A stretch of 64,000 nucleotides of DNA from Syntrophobacter sp963666995 (GTDB taxonomy: Bacteria > Desulfobacterota > Syntrophobacteria > Syntrophobacterales > Syntrophobacteraceae): positions 5,022,001 to 5,086,000 of the forward strand of contig OY762941.1 in the NCBI GenBank assembly GCA_963666995.1. Reading direction: 5' to 3'. The notes below the pieces were generated by a model, which did no database searches, was not told the DNA's origin, and saw only the letters and a program-made list of their open reading frames with translations. Of this stretch, positions 8,485 to 16,636 are shown one piece after another (position 1 is the first letter of the stretch; the number at the start of each line of letters is the position of its first letter). A program made the translations under genes and the position numbers.

Positions 8485-9438
8485 ATGAAGACTCGGACAC
8501 TGTGGTTGCTGTCATTCCTGGCGGTCTTCGGGGTGCTGGTCGCGACAACATGTAGTGCAGAAGAAGAATTCACCGCGACAGTCCATCGTTACGAGTACCG
8601 GATACCTGATCTGACGGTTGTGGGAGAGCCTTCATGGTATAAGGTGGGACCCAAGGACACCCTGCTCGACGTCGCCAGGCGATACGGTCTGGGCTACAAC
8701 GATGTCGACCTGCTCTTCCCTCGCATGGACGCATGGGTGCCTCCAGTGGGGAAGCGAATCATGATCCCCACGTGCTGGGTGCTTCCGCCAACGCAGCACC
8801 AGCAGCTTGTGATTAATATTCCTGAACTGAGGCTTTACTTTTTCGACAAATCCACATCGACGGTACAGACCTATCCCATAGGAATCGGAGATGAAGGATG
8901 GGAAAGCCCCCTTGGAACTTTCAGTATCGTCGAAAAGCGTCCGAACCCGACGTGGTATATTCCCGTGTCCCTGCAGGAGAAATATGGAATGGCTTCCATG
9001 CCGCCCGGACCTGAGAATCCGTTGGGAGAATTCATGCTGAAGTTCTCGGCCGGAGCTTACGGCGTCCATGGGACGGCGATGCCCTGGGGAGTCGGCAGAC
9101 TCGTGAGCCACGGGTGTATCAGGTGTTATCCCGAGCATATCCGGATCCTCTATCCGCAGGTCTCTGTGGGCTATAAGCTCGAACTGATCTACGAACCGAT
9201 CAAGTTCGGGCAGAAGGGCGGCCAAATCTTCGTCGAGGCGCACCCTGACGTATACCGGAAAATCCCCGACTACGTCCAGTTCGGCCTTGATAAGTTGGCT
9301 CAATATCCTTTGGAAAAGCAAGTAGATCGGAAAAAGTTCATTATGGCTGTGACTCTTCAGAACGGAGTCCCGATGAATGTCACCCGCTTCTCTCCTGACG
9401 ATAGTTCCTTAAAAACGGTCGAATTTTCGCAGGAGTAG
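8485..9438 (+). CDS. L,D-transpeptidase (YkuD) with N-terminal LysM
   Basis: 317 residues. An N-terminal signal peptide (about 1-25, ending TTCSA) sends it to the periplasm. A LysM-like peptidoglycan-binding segment follows (SWYKVGPKDTLLDVARRYG...). The catalytic domain has VHGTAMPWG and the nucleophile motif SHGCIRCY; the last motif residue, usually Asn or Met-Thr, is Cys here. Such enzymes make 3-3 peptidoglycan cross-links or attach lipoproteins to the wall. The gene is followed by an Ala-rich Lpp-like lipoprotein, and the pair could tether the outer membrane to the wall. Ribosome binding site AGGGA, spacing 9. Confidence 0.88.
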   Translation: MKTRTLWLLSFLAVFGVLVATTCSAEEEFTATVHRYEYRIPDLTVVGEPSWYKVGPKDTLLDVARRYGLGYNDVDLLFPRMDAWVPPVGKRIMIPTCWVLPPTQHQQLVINIPELRLYFFDKSTSTVQTYPIGIGDEGWESPLGTFSIVEKRPNPTWYIPVSLQEKYGMASMPPGPENPLGEFMLKFSAGAYGVHGTAMPWGVGRLVSHGCIRCYPEHIRILYPQVSVGYKLELIYEPIKFGQKGGQIFVEAHPDVYRKIPDYVQFGLDKLAQYPLEKQVDRKKFIMAVTLQNGVPMNVTRFSPDDSSLKTVEFSQE

Positions 9439-9450
9439 AGCATTACGGCA

Positions 9451-9464
9451 AATGTTCGAACATT
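9451..9464. promoter_or_regulatory. Perfect 14-bp palindrome AATGTTCGAACATT
   Basis: An uninterrupted palindrome just after the L,D-transpeptidase stop and about 30 bp upstream of the putative lipoprotein promoter. Possible operator for the lipoprotein gene; no regulator can be assigned. Confidence 0.35.
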
Positions 9465-9495
9465 GGGCCTCCCATATGCCGCGCGCAAAAATTTC

Positions 9496-9524
9496 TTGAT
9501 TTTGCAGAAGTTGTGACGTAGCAT
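9496..9524 (+). promoter_or_regulatory. Putative promoter of the Ala-rich lipoprotein
   Basis: TTGATT, 17-base spacer, TAGCAT. It would give a leader of about 170 nt, so a second promoter closer to the gene is possible. Confidence 0.35.
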
Positions 9525-9700
9525 TTGCCTGTTTTTTCAAATACAGCCATTGAGGTAGCGTGAGTAATGTGGATGGTTCTCGTAGATACTCGAATAGAGA
9601 GGGGGTGAGACAACAAGTAGCCCTAAGCTGGTATGAGTAAGGATAAGGAGAAGTACAACGTTATTTACTGTTTGATCGGTTTTCCAAGGAGGAAAGAGTT

Positions 9701-9961
9701 ATGAAGAGAATAATGGCAGTTTTGTTTGTCGTAGCGTTGGCTTTCACCATGGTTTCCGGTTGCGCTTGCACGCAGGATGCCAAGAAATGCACCGAACTTT
9801 GTCAGGCAGCTTTGGACAAAGCCCAGGCCATCGAACAGTCTTGCACGGCTAGCGCCAGAGCAGCAGAAGCCGCCGCACAGAAAGCCGAAGCAGCCGCTCG
9901 TAGAGCAGAGGCAGCCGCTGACAAAGCCGAATCGATTTTCATGAAACACATGAAGAAGTAG
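9701..9961 (+). CDS. Alanine-rich Lpp/OprI-like lipoprotein
   Basis: 86 residues with a strong AAGGAGG ribosome binding site. Residues 1-21 are a lipoprotein signal with lipobox VSGC. The mature part has two further Cys (CACTQDAKKC, ELC) and then a repeated A-x-x-A-A-x-x-A-E pattern (residues about 45-80), an alanine zipper or coiled coil like Lpp of E. coli and OprI of Pseudomonas. It ends MKHMKK; C-terminal lysines allow covalent wall attachment in Lpp. Probable abundant outer-membrane structural lipoprotein, consistent with its strong translation signals and strong terminator. Confidence 0.8.
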   Translation: MKRIMAVLFVVALAFTMVSGCACTQDAKKCTELCQAALDKAQAIEQSCTASARAAEAAAQKAEAAARRAEAAADKAESIFMKHMKK

Positions 9962-9986
9962 TGTTGCGAAATCATTCTTTTTGATG

Positions 9987-10021
9987 AAAGCCGGTGGGTA
10001 TCTTCCACCGGCTTTTCTTTT
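9987..10021 (+). terminator. Rho-independent terminator after the lipoprotein
   Basis: AAAGCCGGTGG pairs with CCACCGGCTTT around a 7-base loop, followed by TTTTCTTTTT. Confidence 0.9.
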
Positions 10022-10216
10022 TGTGCCTGCTTGGGTCTCCTCGTTCTGCGCGGCGCCTTTCCGGAAACATCCGTGTTCGTTCTTCAGCACCGGCAGAGCG
10101 CAAGCGGATTCGGATCGATATCAGGAATACAGGCATTGTCGAAGCCTGAGTGATATTGCCCCCGGCGCGGGCTGTTCATTTCGGAGGTGAGACCGCACGG
10201 GCTTTCCGAAAAGACA

Positions 10217-10708
10217 CTACTTATTGGATTCTTCGGGGCTCTTCTTTTCCCCCGCCTGCTTGCCCTGATCCATCCCTCCAAAAACAAATCTTCCAATCAG
10301 GCTTTCGAAATCCATCGGGGGCTGAGTGTCCCGGATTGTCCCTCCCGGCTTAATTAGAACATCGGAAGCACCCGGCGTTATGGACACATACTTATCGCCG
10401 ATGATGCCCATCGTCTTGATACTGGCAATGGAATCATCCTCCAGTTTCACATCCTTTTCGATCTTCAAAATAACTTGAGCCTGGCCGTCATGGAGGCTCA
10501 CCTTTTTCACTTCTCCAATCTTCACTCCCGCCATTGAAACCAGTGCCCTGTCTTTCAAACCGGCGACGTTCGAAAACGAGGCTTTGACGTCATAGTCCTT
10601 TCCACCGAACAATTGCAGATGTCCAAGCGTGAATGAAACGTATCCCAGACAGGCCAAACCGATCAGGAGAAACAAACCGACACCGATCTCCAACCCTTTT
10701 CGCTCCAT
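10217..10708 (-). CDS. mlaD: MlaD-type MCE-domain lipid transport protein
   Basis: 163 residues. One N-terminal transmembrane helix (GVGLFLLIGLACLGYVSF) anchors a single MCE domain (residues about 38-118: YDVKASFSNVAGLKDRALVSMAGVKIG...), the substrate-binding ring subunit of the Mla phospholipid transporter. The C-terminus includes the gating PGGTIRDT segment and a charged tail. The ATG at 10708 is favoured over the TTG two codons upstream, with AGGGG 8 bases away. Last gene of STAS-mlaF-mlaE-mlaD, 15 bp after mlaE. No mlaC follows. Confidence 0.9.
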   Translation of the reverse strand: MERKGLEIGVGLFLLIGLACLGYVSFTLGHLQLFGGKDYDVKASFSNVAGLKDRALVSMAGVKIGEVKKVSLHDGQAQVILKIEKDVKLEDDSIASIKTMGIIGDKYVSITPGASDVLIKPGGTIRDTQPPMDFESLIGRFVFGGMDQGKQAGEKKSPEESNK

Positions 10709-10723
10709 CTCCAAAACCCCTGT

Positions 10724-11509
10724 TTACAGCAAAATCGAAGTAATGACATAGTCACTGACTAAAATCGCAATCGAGGAAAGGACGACACCGTTTGTGGTCG
10801 CCCGGCTCACTTCCTCGGGACCGAAATTATTCTTGTCCACGCCGGCATAATATCCCTTATAGGTACAAATCCATATCATCAGGACCCCAAAACAAAGAGC
10901 CTTAATGAGCCCCAGGTAGACATCCTTCCACTTGACGCTCGCTTCAATACCGTCCATAAAGGCGCCCGGACTCACACCCAGAAGGTCGACACCCACAAGG
11001 TATCCACCCACGATCCCAATGACGTCGCAAAACGCGGCCAGGAGCGGCAGGGCAATCAACGCCGCAAGGAATTTCGGCGTGATCAGGTAGGAATACGGAT
11101 CGATGGCCATGCATTCCAAAGCGTCAATCTGTTCTTCGATGCGCATGATCCCAATTTCGGCACACATGGCCGAGCCGGCACGCCCCGTGACCATGAGGGC
11201 AGTCAGCACAGGACCCAGTTCGCGTATCAGGCTCAGGGCCACTGCCGATCCCAGAAACCCCTCGGAACCGAACTTTGAAAGGCTGTAATAACCCTGCAGC
11301 CCAAGCACCATTCCGCTGAACGCACCGGTAAATCCAATAACGATGAAGGACTTGGTACCGATAAACTGCACCTGCCTGGCTACGGACAGGAGCTTGCCCG
11401 GCGGTCTGGCTATCCCTTTCACCATCCGGATAAAGAACAGGCCCATGCGGCCAAGATGTTCCACGTGATCCAGGGCAAAAGCCCCGAGTGACCTTATCAG
11501 ACCTATCAT
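10724..11509 (-). CDS. mlaE: MlaE-type ABC permease
   Basis: 261 residues, integral inner-membrane protein of the MlaE family. Recognisable blocks are FSGMVLGLQGYYSLSKFG, the conserved LIRELGPVLTALMVTGRAGSAMCAEIG segment and MRIEEQIDALECM, followed by three or more hydrophobic helices. It dimerises to form the permease that sits on the MlaD ring. A 122-bp gap separates it from mlaF upstream, unusually long for this operon, with no ORF seen in it. Confidence 0.92.
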   Translation of the reverse strand: MIGLIRSLGAFALDHVEHLGRMGLFFIRMVKGIARPPGKLLSVARQVQFIGTKSFIVIGFTGAFSGMVLGLQGYYSLSKFGSEGFLGSAVALSLIRELGPVLTALMVTGRAGSAMCAEIGIMRIEEQIDALECMAIDPYSYLITPKFLAALIALPLLAAFCDVIGIVGGYLVGVDLLGVSPGAFMDGIEASVKWKDVYLGLIKALCFGVLMIWICTYKGYYAGVDKNNFGPEEVSRATTNGVVLSSIAILVSDYVITSILL

Positions 11510-11631
11510 AGCGTATCTCGAACTCCCATTAGGATGTTTCGTGCTTCACATTGCATCCGGTTCTCGGCGCACCGCCCGGACGGCAGTCCCGACCGATCGG
11601 GCTGATTTTCCTTTTCTCACGGCAGCATCGG

Positions 11632-12432
11632 TCAGGCTTGGCGGGTCCCAAGCAGGCAGGACAGGTAATGATCGCTGTCGTTCTCGCGCTGATCCGCTTC
11701 TCTTCTCAGAAATTGAACGATCCGCGGGTCCTTGCTTGCCTTGATCACTTCGGCGGAACCGATCCCAAGGATGCGCCCGCGGTCCATGACAATGATCTGA
11801 TCTCCGATATGGAATGCACTTTCCAGCTCGTGAGTCACCACGACGATGGTCATTCCGAGCGTTTCGCGCAGTTCCAGTATCAGCCTGTCGAGGCCCGCAG
11901 CCGTGATGGGATCCAGCCCCGATGAAGGCTCGTCGACGAAGAGAATCTCGGGGTCCATGGCAAGGGATCTTGCCAAACCGGCTCTCTTGCGCATTCCGCC
12001 GCTCAGTTGCGACGGCATGTAATCGCAGAATTCGGAAAGAGCCACCATATTCAGCTTGATGATTGCCATCAGCCGAATTGTCTCGTCCGGCAGACGGCTG
12101 TGGACTTTCAGGGGAACCGCGATGTTCTCCGCAACGGTCAGAGAATTAAAAAGCGCACCGCTCTGAAAAAGAATGCCGACGCGCCTGCGGTATGCCTGCA
12201 GCTCCGCCTCGCTGAAACGCCCAAGATCTTTGCCTTCGACGAATATCTGCCCGGGCTCGGTTGCCTTCAGACCCACAAGGTGACGCAAAAGCGTCGTCTT
12301 GCCGCAACCGCTGACCCCCATAATAGCCGTCACCTCTCCCTTCGGTATGGCAAAGTCTATGTCACGGAGCACTTGACGCCCGCGATAAGAACTATTGAGA
12401 CCCTTAATAACGATCATATTGGAAACAGACAT
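11632..12432 (-). CDS. mlaF: MlaF-type ABC transporter ATPase
   Basis: 266 residues. Walker A GVSGCGKTT, Q-loop FQSGALF, signature LSGGMRKRAGLARSLA, Walker B EILFVDEPSSGLDP and the switch His in VVVTHELES are all intact. It energises retrograde or anterograde glycerophospholipid movement with MlaE and MlaD. A second in-frame ATG five codons in is possible. It is 14 bp downstream of the STAS gene. Confidence 0.93.
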   Translation of the reverse strand: MSVSNMIVIKGLNSSYRGRQVLRDIDFAIPKGEVTAIMGVSGCGKTTLLRHLVGLKATEPGQIFVEGKDLGRFSEAELQAYRRRVGILFQSGALFNSLTVAENIAVPLKVHSRLPDETIRLMAIIKLNMVALSEFCDYMPSQLSGGMRKRAGLARSLAMDPEILFVDEPSSGLDPITAAGLDRLILELRETLGMTIVVVTHELESAFHIGDQIIVMDRGRILGIGSAEVIKASKDPRIVQFLRREADQRENDSDHYLSCLLGTRQA

Positions 12433-12446
12433 GCTCCATCTCGTCT

Positions 12447-12758
12447 TTAACCCGCGGGTTGGTCAAAAGCCTTTTCCATGCCGGCCAAATGAATCATGCG
12501 ACTCGCCGTTTCGCTCACATTGGCCAGGCGCAATTTCCCCCCCTTCGCAGAAATGACCCGCAGCACTTCCACAAGAACGGCTATTCCCGAGGTGTCCATT
12601 CTTGAGACTTGGGACAGATCGATCGTAAGCTCTCTTACTTCTTTTCGCCTGGCCACTTTCAAGAGCGGCTTTCGAATCTGCAGAACGCTGTCTCGGTCCA
12701 GTGAACCATCCACTTCCACCAGGGGCTTCCCCTGAATCTCTTTCAACCTGAACTCCAC
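12447..12758 (-). CDS. mlaB: STAS-domain protein, MlaB-like
   Basis: About 103 residues from a GTG preceded by a G-rich ribosome binding site, giving a bare STAS domain; an ATG at 12878 would add 40 residues with no resemblance to the family. The motif SQVSRMDTSGIAVLVE matches the DTSG core of STAS anti-anti-sigma/MlaB proteins, with Ser next to the Thr. MlaB binds MlaF and is needed for transporter activity. Here it is the first gene of the operon, whereas in E. coli it is the last. Confidence 0.85.
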   Translation of the reverse strand: MEFRLKEIQGKPLVEVDGSLDRDSVLQIRKPLLKVARRKEVRELTIDLSQVSRMDTSGIAVLVEVLRVISAKGGKLRLANVSETASRMIHLAGMEKAFDQPAG

Positions 12759-12906
12759 GTTCTTCCCCCCCCCAAATCCCGGGCCCCGGTTCTTCTCAAA
12801 AAAGCAGGGCCTCCGACACGACAATGTCGGCATGGAAACGATTGCCCGGCCTGTACCCTCGCAGAACGCCACCCGCACGGGCAGGCTCGACCCAGGCCAA
12901 GAAGGT

Positions 12907-12936
12907 ATAATATGAACTCGAAATCATTTTTGACAA
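12907..12936 (-). promoter_or_regulatory. Putative promoter of the mla operon
   Basis: Minus strand: TTGTCA, 18-base spacer, TATTAT, each one base off consensus. Back to back with the nitroreductase promoter. Confidence 0.6.
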
Positions 12937-13008
12937 AGGATTTTTTGTGTGTGGAAAGCCGCTTTTTGATATAAGAAGGTGCCTTGAGCGGCGTTTTGCG
13001 CGCCTCGC

Positions 13009-13038
13009 TTGACCGTACTACGGAATGTTTACTATACT
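13009..13038 (+). promoter_or_regulatory. Putative promoter of the nitroreductase gene
   Basis: TTGACC, 18-base spacer, TATACT, each one base off consensus. The roughly 65-nt leader contains a small hairpin (TTCGC-GCAGA-GCGAA) and a run of seven T. Confidence 0.6.
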
Positions 13039-13107
13039 GTTTTTGAGTGGTTGTCTTCGCGCAGAGCGAAATCGTGTTTTTTTGAGGGAGAAGATGGAGG
13101 GTGATTC

Positions 13108-13632
13108 GTGAAGTCTGATGAAAGTGAATTTCCAGTGATCAAGGCCATTTTGGAACGACGCAGCATTCGGCAGTTCTCCGACGCCACCGTGGACCGCAGG
13201 TTGATCTGGGAGGGGCTTCGAGCAGCCTCATGGGCCCCCTCCGGGCTCAATAATCAGCCCTGGCGATTTGCGCTGATCTGGGACAGCGGCTTGAAGGACA
13301 AAGTGGCCGGCCTCTCGCGTTATTCTTCGATTCTGAAAGCCGCGCCGCTCCTGGTTCCCGTCTTCATGGACAAGGAGAGCTCATATGACTACATGAAAGA
13401 TTGTATGGGCGTTGGCGCATTCATCCAGAACCTGCTCCTTGCGCTGCATTCGATGGAGCTTGGAGCCGTGTGGCTGGGAGAGATCCTGAAGAATAAGGAG
13501 AAGGTCGTAGACATTCTGGGTCTCCCCCCACGTCTTGAGCTTATGGCGGTGGTTGCCGTCGGCCACCCGGAACACCACAACCAGACCTCTCATCGGAAGC
13601 CCCTTGAAGAACTCATGGTTCTCGAGAAGTGA
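13108..13632 (+). CDS. Nitroreductase-family flavoprotein
   Basis: 174 residues from GTG with GGAGG 7 bases upstream. RRSIRQFSD is the N-terminal FMN phosphate-binding motif, APSGLNNQPWRF the second FMN contact, and MGVGAFIQNLLLALHSMELGAVWLG the C-terminal FMN/dimer block. The substrate cannot be told from sequence; members reduce nitro compounds, quinones, flavins or act in cofactor metabolism. Short for the family (usually 180-220). It has its own promoter, divergent from mla. Confidence 0.88.
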   Translation: MKSDESEFPVIKAILERRSIRQFSDATVDRRLIWEGLRAASWAPSGLNNQPWRFALIWDSGLKDKVAGLSRYSSILKAAPLLVPVFMDKESSYDYMKDCMGVGAFIQNLLLALHSMELGAVWLGEILKNKEKVVDILGLPPRLELMAVVAVGHPEHHNQTSHRKPLEELMVLEK

Positions 13633-13855
13633 TCGGCGATACTTCCCAGGGTTTCAAGGTCCGGATTGCATTCTGTGTTGTGAGACTACTTTCCACAAGT
13701 TACCGGCCTTCGGAGAAATCCTGAAGAACGGGCCGGGCAGTGGGGATTCTCCGGATGGACTGCAGGCTCGTGATATCGGATTACCGAGTCCTTTCATCCG
13801 AGTACATACTCAGCATCTCCAGTTTCAGGACGCACAACCAGTATACGGAGGCGGA

Positions 13856-14356
13856 ATGATGAAGAGACTCAAAGATCGTCGCATGGCCATTGTTGGGGCA
13901 ATCCTGCTGTTGATCTCTCTCACGGCATGCAGCAACCTTGGAGGGGGATCCAGCCCTCCGCCGAACCCAATTGCCCAGCAGAACCAGCCCAGCGCCCCGG
14001 CAAGCCCGGCAAGTCCTGCGCCCTCCTCGGGACCCCGTCCCCAATTCTACGACTTCGCCGATATTCCTGTTCCCACCGAAATGGATTTGGTGTCCAAGGA
14101 GTCTTACGTGTTCCAGTCGGGGACTCTCAAGGCAGGAATGCTTACCTTCAAGGGAAGAGTGGACGTCACCTCACTGATTAATTTCTTCCAGATGGCGATG
14201 CCTCATGAAAGCTGGAAGCCCAAGGGAGGGTTCAGATACAAGCGGTCCGTCCTGATCTTCGAAAAGCCGGACAAGATGTGCGTTATCAATCTTTACGAGA
14301 AGACTTTTTACAGCTACGCGGAGATCTATGTGGCGCCATCGAACGGGCAACTCTAG
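13856..14356 (+). CDS. Proline-rich lipoprotein of unknown function
   Basis: 166 residues starting at the first of two adjacent ATGs with GGAGG 4 bases upstream; the longer reading frame back to 13535 overlaps the nitroreductase and is not favoured. The signal ends with lipobox LTAC. A Pro/Ser/Ala/Gln-rich linker (residues about 35-60) precedes a compact C-terminal domain (FADIPVPTEMDLV...SGTLKAGMLTFKG...FFQMAMP..W). That domain resembles small lipoproteins common in deltaproteobacteria, but I cannot name a function. Located 86 bp upstream of coaBC. Confidence 0.8.
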   Translation: MMKRLKDRRMAIVGAILLLISLTACSNLGGGSSPPPNPIAQQNQPSAPASPASPAPSSGPRPQFYDFADIPVPTEMDLVSKESYVFQSGTLKAGMLTFKGRVDVTSLINFFQMAMPHESWKPKGGFRYKRSVLIFEKPDKMCVINLYEKTFYSYAEIYVAPSNGQL

Positions 14357-14442
14357 AGCGCAAGTGCCTAAAGGTGCCGGTTCCTACAACTCCGGTGCCT
14401 GCCCGTCCGGTTCACGCCACATTCGGATTTTGAAAGGCATTC

Positions 14443-15666
14443 ATGTTGAAAGGTAAATCCATTCTTTTGGGCGTGAGCGGTGGTATTGCAGCGTACAAAG
14501 CCGCCGAACTGGTCCGTTGTTTTGTCAAGTCCGAAGCGACGGTCCAGGTAATCATGACTGCAAACGCCCAGCATTTCATCACTCCGCTTACGTTGCAGGC
14601 GCTCTCGGGACAGCCCGTTTTGACCGACCTCTTTAACCTGGAATACGAGTCCCGGATCGGTCATATCAGAGCAGCCCGAAAACCCGACCTGGTTGTTCTT
14701 GCACCTGCAACCGCCAACCTCATTGCCAAAATCGCCGCCGGCATCGCGGATGATTATCTGACCACGGTGCTTGTCGCAACGACCGTGCCGGTCCTCATCT
14801 GCCCGGCCATGAACGTCAGGATGTACGAGAACAGGATCACTCAGAAAAACCTGCAGATGCTGCGCGAATTGGGATACCATATACTTCCCCCCGCCGTGGG
14901 GTCCCTCGCGTGCAATGAAGAGGGGGCCGGCCGCCTCGCCGAGATTCCGGACATCTTCGAATGCGCCGCCAGGGTCCTCACGCCGCCGAGCCTCAAAGGC
15001 AAGCGCGTTTTGGTCAGTGCCGGCCCAACCTGGGAGCCGTTCGATCCGGTGCGGTTCATTACCAACCCATCCACCGGAAAGATGGGTTATGCGCTTGCCG
15101 CCATTGCAGCGAGACGGTCCGCTGAAGTTCACCTGGTCTCCGGACCCGGTTCGCTTTGCGCTCCCCAGGGGGTCGAAGTCACGAAGGTGGTCACCGCACG
15201 CGAGATGAAAGACGCGATCTTCAGAATAGCCGATGAAATGGATGTCATCATCATGGCCGCCGCCGTCAGCGATTATCGCCCCCTGGATCCCGCGCCTCAG
15301 AAGATCAAAAAGGCTCCGGGGGATTTGAACGTAACGTTGACGAGAAACCCGGACATCCTGGCTTCTCTGGGTCAGACGAGGTCGGAGCGCAAACCGAAAA
15401 TCCTGGTCGGCTTCGCCGCCGAAACTGAAAATCTTGTTGAAAATGCCGCCCAAAAACTGAGGCGGAAAAATTTGGACTTTATTGTGGCCAACGACCTGGA
15501 TCAGCGCGGCTCCGGATTCGCGTGCGATACGAACCAGGTGAAAATCATCGATTGCAGCGGCGGCACGACGGATCTCCCCTGCATGACCAAAGAAGAGGTC
15601 GCGGGGCACGTGTGGGACCTGGTTGAGCGATTGATGGCAGAGCGACAGTCCAATGAAACCCCCTGA
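14443..15666 (+). CDS. coaBC: Phosphopantothenoylcysteine decarboxylase / phosphopantothenate-cysteine ligase
   Basis: 407 residues, the usual bifunctional length. The N-terminal flavodoxin-like CoaC half has GVSGGIAAYKAAELVR, the active-site His region (SRIGHIRAARKPDLVVLAPATANLIAKIAAGIADD) and PAMNVRMY. The CoaB half begins near GKRVLVSAGPTWEPFDPVRFITNPSTGKMG and contains AAAVSDYRP and the KIKK loop. It joins cysteine to phosphopantothenate with CTP and decarboxylates the product, two steps of coenzyme A synthesis. It overlaps the downstream glycosylase by 14 bp, so the two are probably co-translated. Confidence 0.96.
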   Translation: MLKGKSILLGVSGGIAAYKAAELVRCFVKSEATVQVIMTANAQHFITPLTLQALSGQPVLTDLFNLEYESRIGHIRAARKPDLVVLAPATANLIAKIAAGIADDYLTTVLVATTVPVLICPAMNVRMYENRITQKNLQMLRELGYHILPPAVGSLACNEEGAGRLAEIPDIFECAARVLTPPSLKGKRVLVSAGPTWEPFDPVRFITNPSTGKMGYALAAIAARRSAEVHLVSGPGSLCAPQGVEVTKVVTAREMKDAIFRIADEMDVIIMAAAVSDYRPLDPAPQKIKKAPGDLNVTLTRNPDILASLGQTRSERKPKILVGFAAETENLVENAAQKLRRKNLDFIVANDLDQRGSGFACDTNQVKIIDCSGGTTDLPCMTKEEVAGHVWDLVERLMAERQSNETP

Positions 15667-16411
15667 ACAGACACCGATCGATCTTATCGATACGCTGGGG
15701 CAACTCCGCTCCTTTCTCGACGGACTCCGCCTGTGCGGGATCCGGGACTTGCCCTCTTCTCCGCCCCATCCTCAAGCCGAACCTCCGCATCTCACCGAAC
15801 AGCCCGTCGTCCAACTCAATTCCGGTGCGATCCTGCAGACTATCGGCAACGATTTGAAAGAGTGCACGCGCTGCCGGCTTCACGAAGAACGCAACAGGCT
15901 TGTGTTCGGCGAAGGCTCATCCGCGGCTCCGCTTGTTTTCGTCGGAGAAGGCCCGGGATTCGAGGAAGATCAACAGGGCAGGCCTTTTGTGGGCAGAGCC
16001 GGCAAGCTCCTCGATCAGATGATCCGGGCTCTGGGTTTCAGCCGTGGAGAAGTGTACATTTGCAATGTCGTCAAATGCCGTGCCCCGAAGAACCGGACTC
16101 CGCTTCCGGAGGAAATTGAGACCTGTTCTCCCTTTCTTTTTAGACAACTTGACGCAATCCACCCGGGGATCATATGCGCGCTCGGTGCGTGTGCTGCGCA
16201 GACCCTGATGGGGACAGCCAGCCCGATTTCGAGGTTGAGAGGCAAGACGCACTTGTGGAGAGGGATTCCCCTTGTTTGTACTTTTCATCCCGCTTACCTT
16301 TTGAGGAACCCTTCCCAGAAAGCCGCCGCATGGCAGGATCTCGTTCTCGTGCACCGATCATTGCGGCTCTCTGTCAGACCATCCCCCTCCCGTCGTCACG
16401 CCGCAGAGTGA
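15653..16411 (+). CDS. Family 4 uracil-DNA glycosylase (Fe-S)
   Basis: 252 residues. Iron-sulfur ligands begin at LKECTRCRLHEERN and continue with the Cys in YICNVVKCRAPKNR and ETC. Motif A is GEGPGFEEDQQGRPFVGRAG and the C-terminal active-site motif is HPAYLLRNP. It removes uracil from DNA in base-excision repair. The N-terminal 65 residues are extra relative to minimal enzymes and Pro-rich. The start lies inside the end of coaBC. Confidence 0.93.
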   Translation: MKPPEQTPIDLIDTLGQLRSFLDGLRLCGIRDLPSSPPHPQAEPPHLTEQPVVQLNSGAILQTIGNDLKECTRCRLHEERNRLVFGEGSSAAPLVFVGEGPGFEEDQQGRPFVGRAGKLLDQMIRALGFSRGEVYICNVVKCRAPKNRTPLPEEIETCSPFLFRQLDAIHPGIICALGACAAQTLMGTASPISRLRGKTHLWRGIPLVCTFHPAYLLRNPSQKAAAWQDLVLVHRSLRLSVRPSPSRRHAAE

Positions 16412-16636
16412 TTTCCGGGCCAAGGTGACGGAGCCCTGCCGCGGCTAACAGGATGAAGGCGCGAACCGTAGCTTTTGGGCGTCACCAGGACAACTCGTTC
16501 TCCATATCCACAGCAGAAGCAATCGACAAGCGCGTTGATCCGGGCAAGGCCGGGGAAAGATTTTTCCGGGACTCATGCAGGATGTTTTCGGGGTGTCCCG
16601 AAACTTGGCGGCCGCTTCGAAGTCGGAGGTTATTTA

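Noticed and set aside
14368..15609. 413-codon ORF on the minus strand
   Set aside because: Lies opposite coaBC, whose motifs are unmistakable; the antisense frame is open because of high GC and codon bias.
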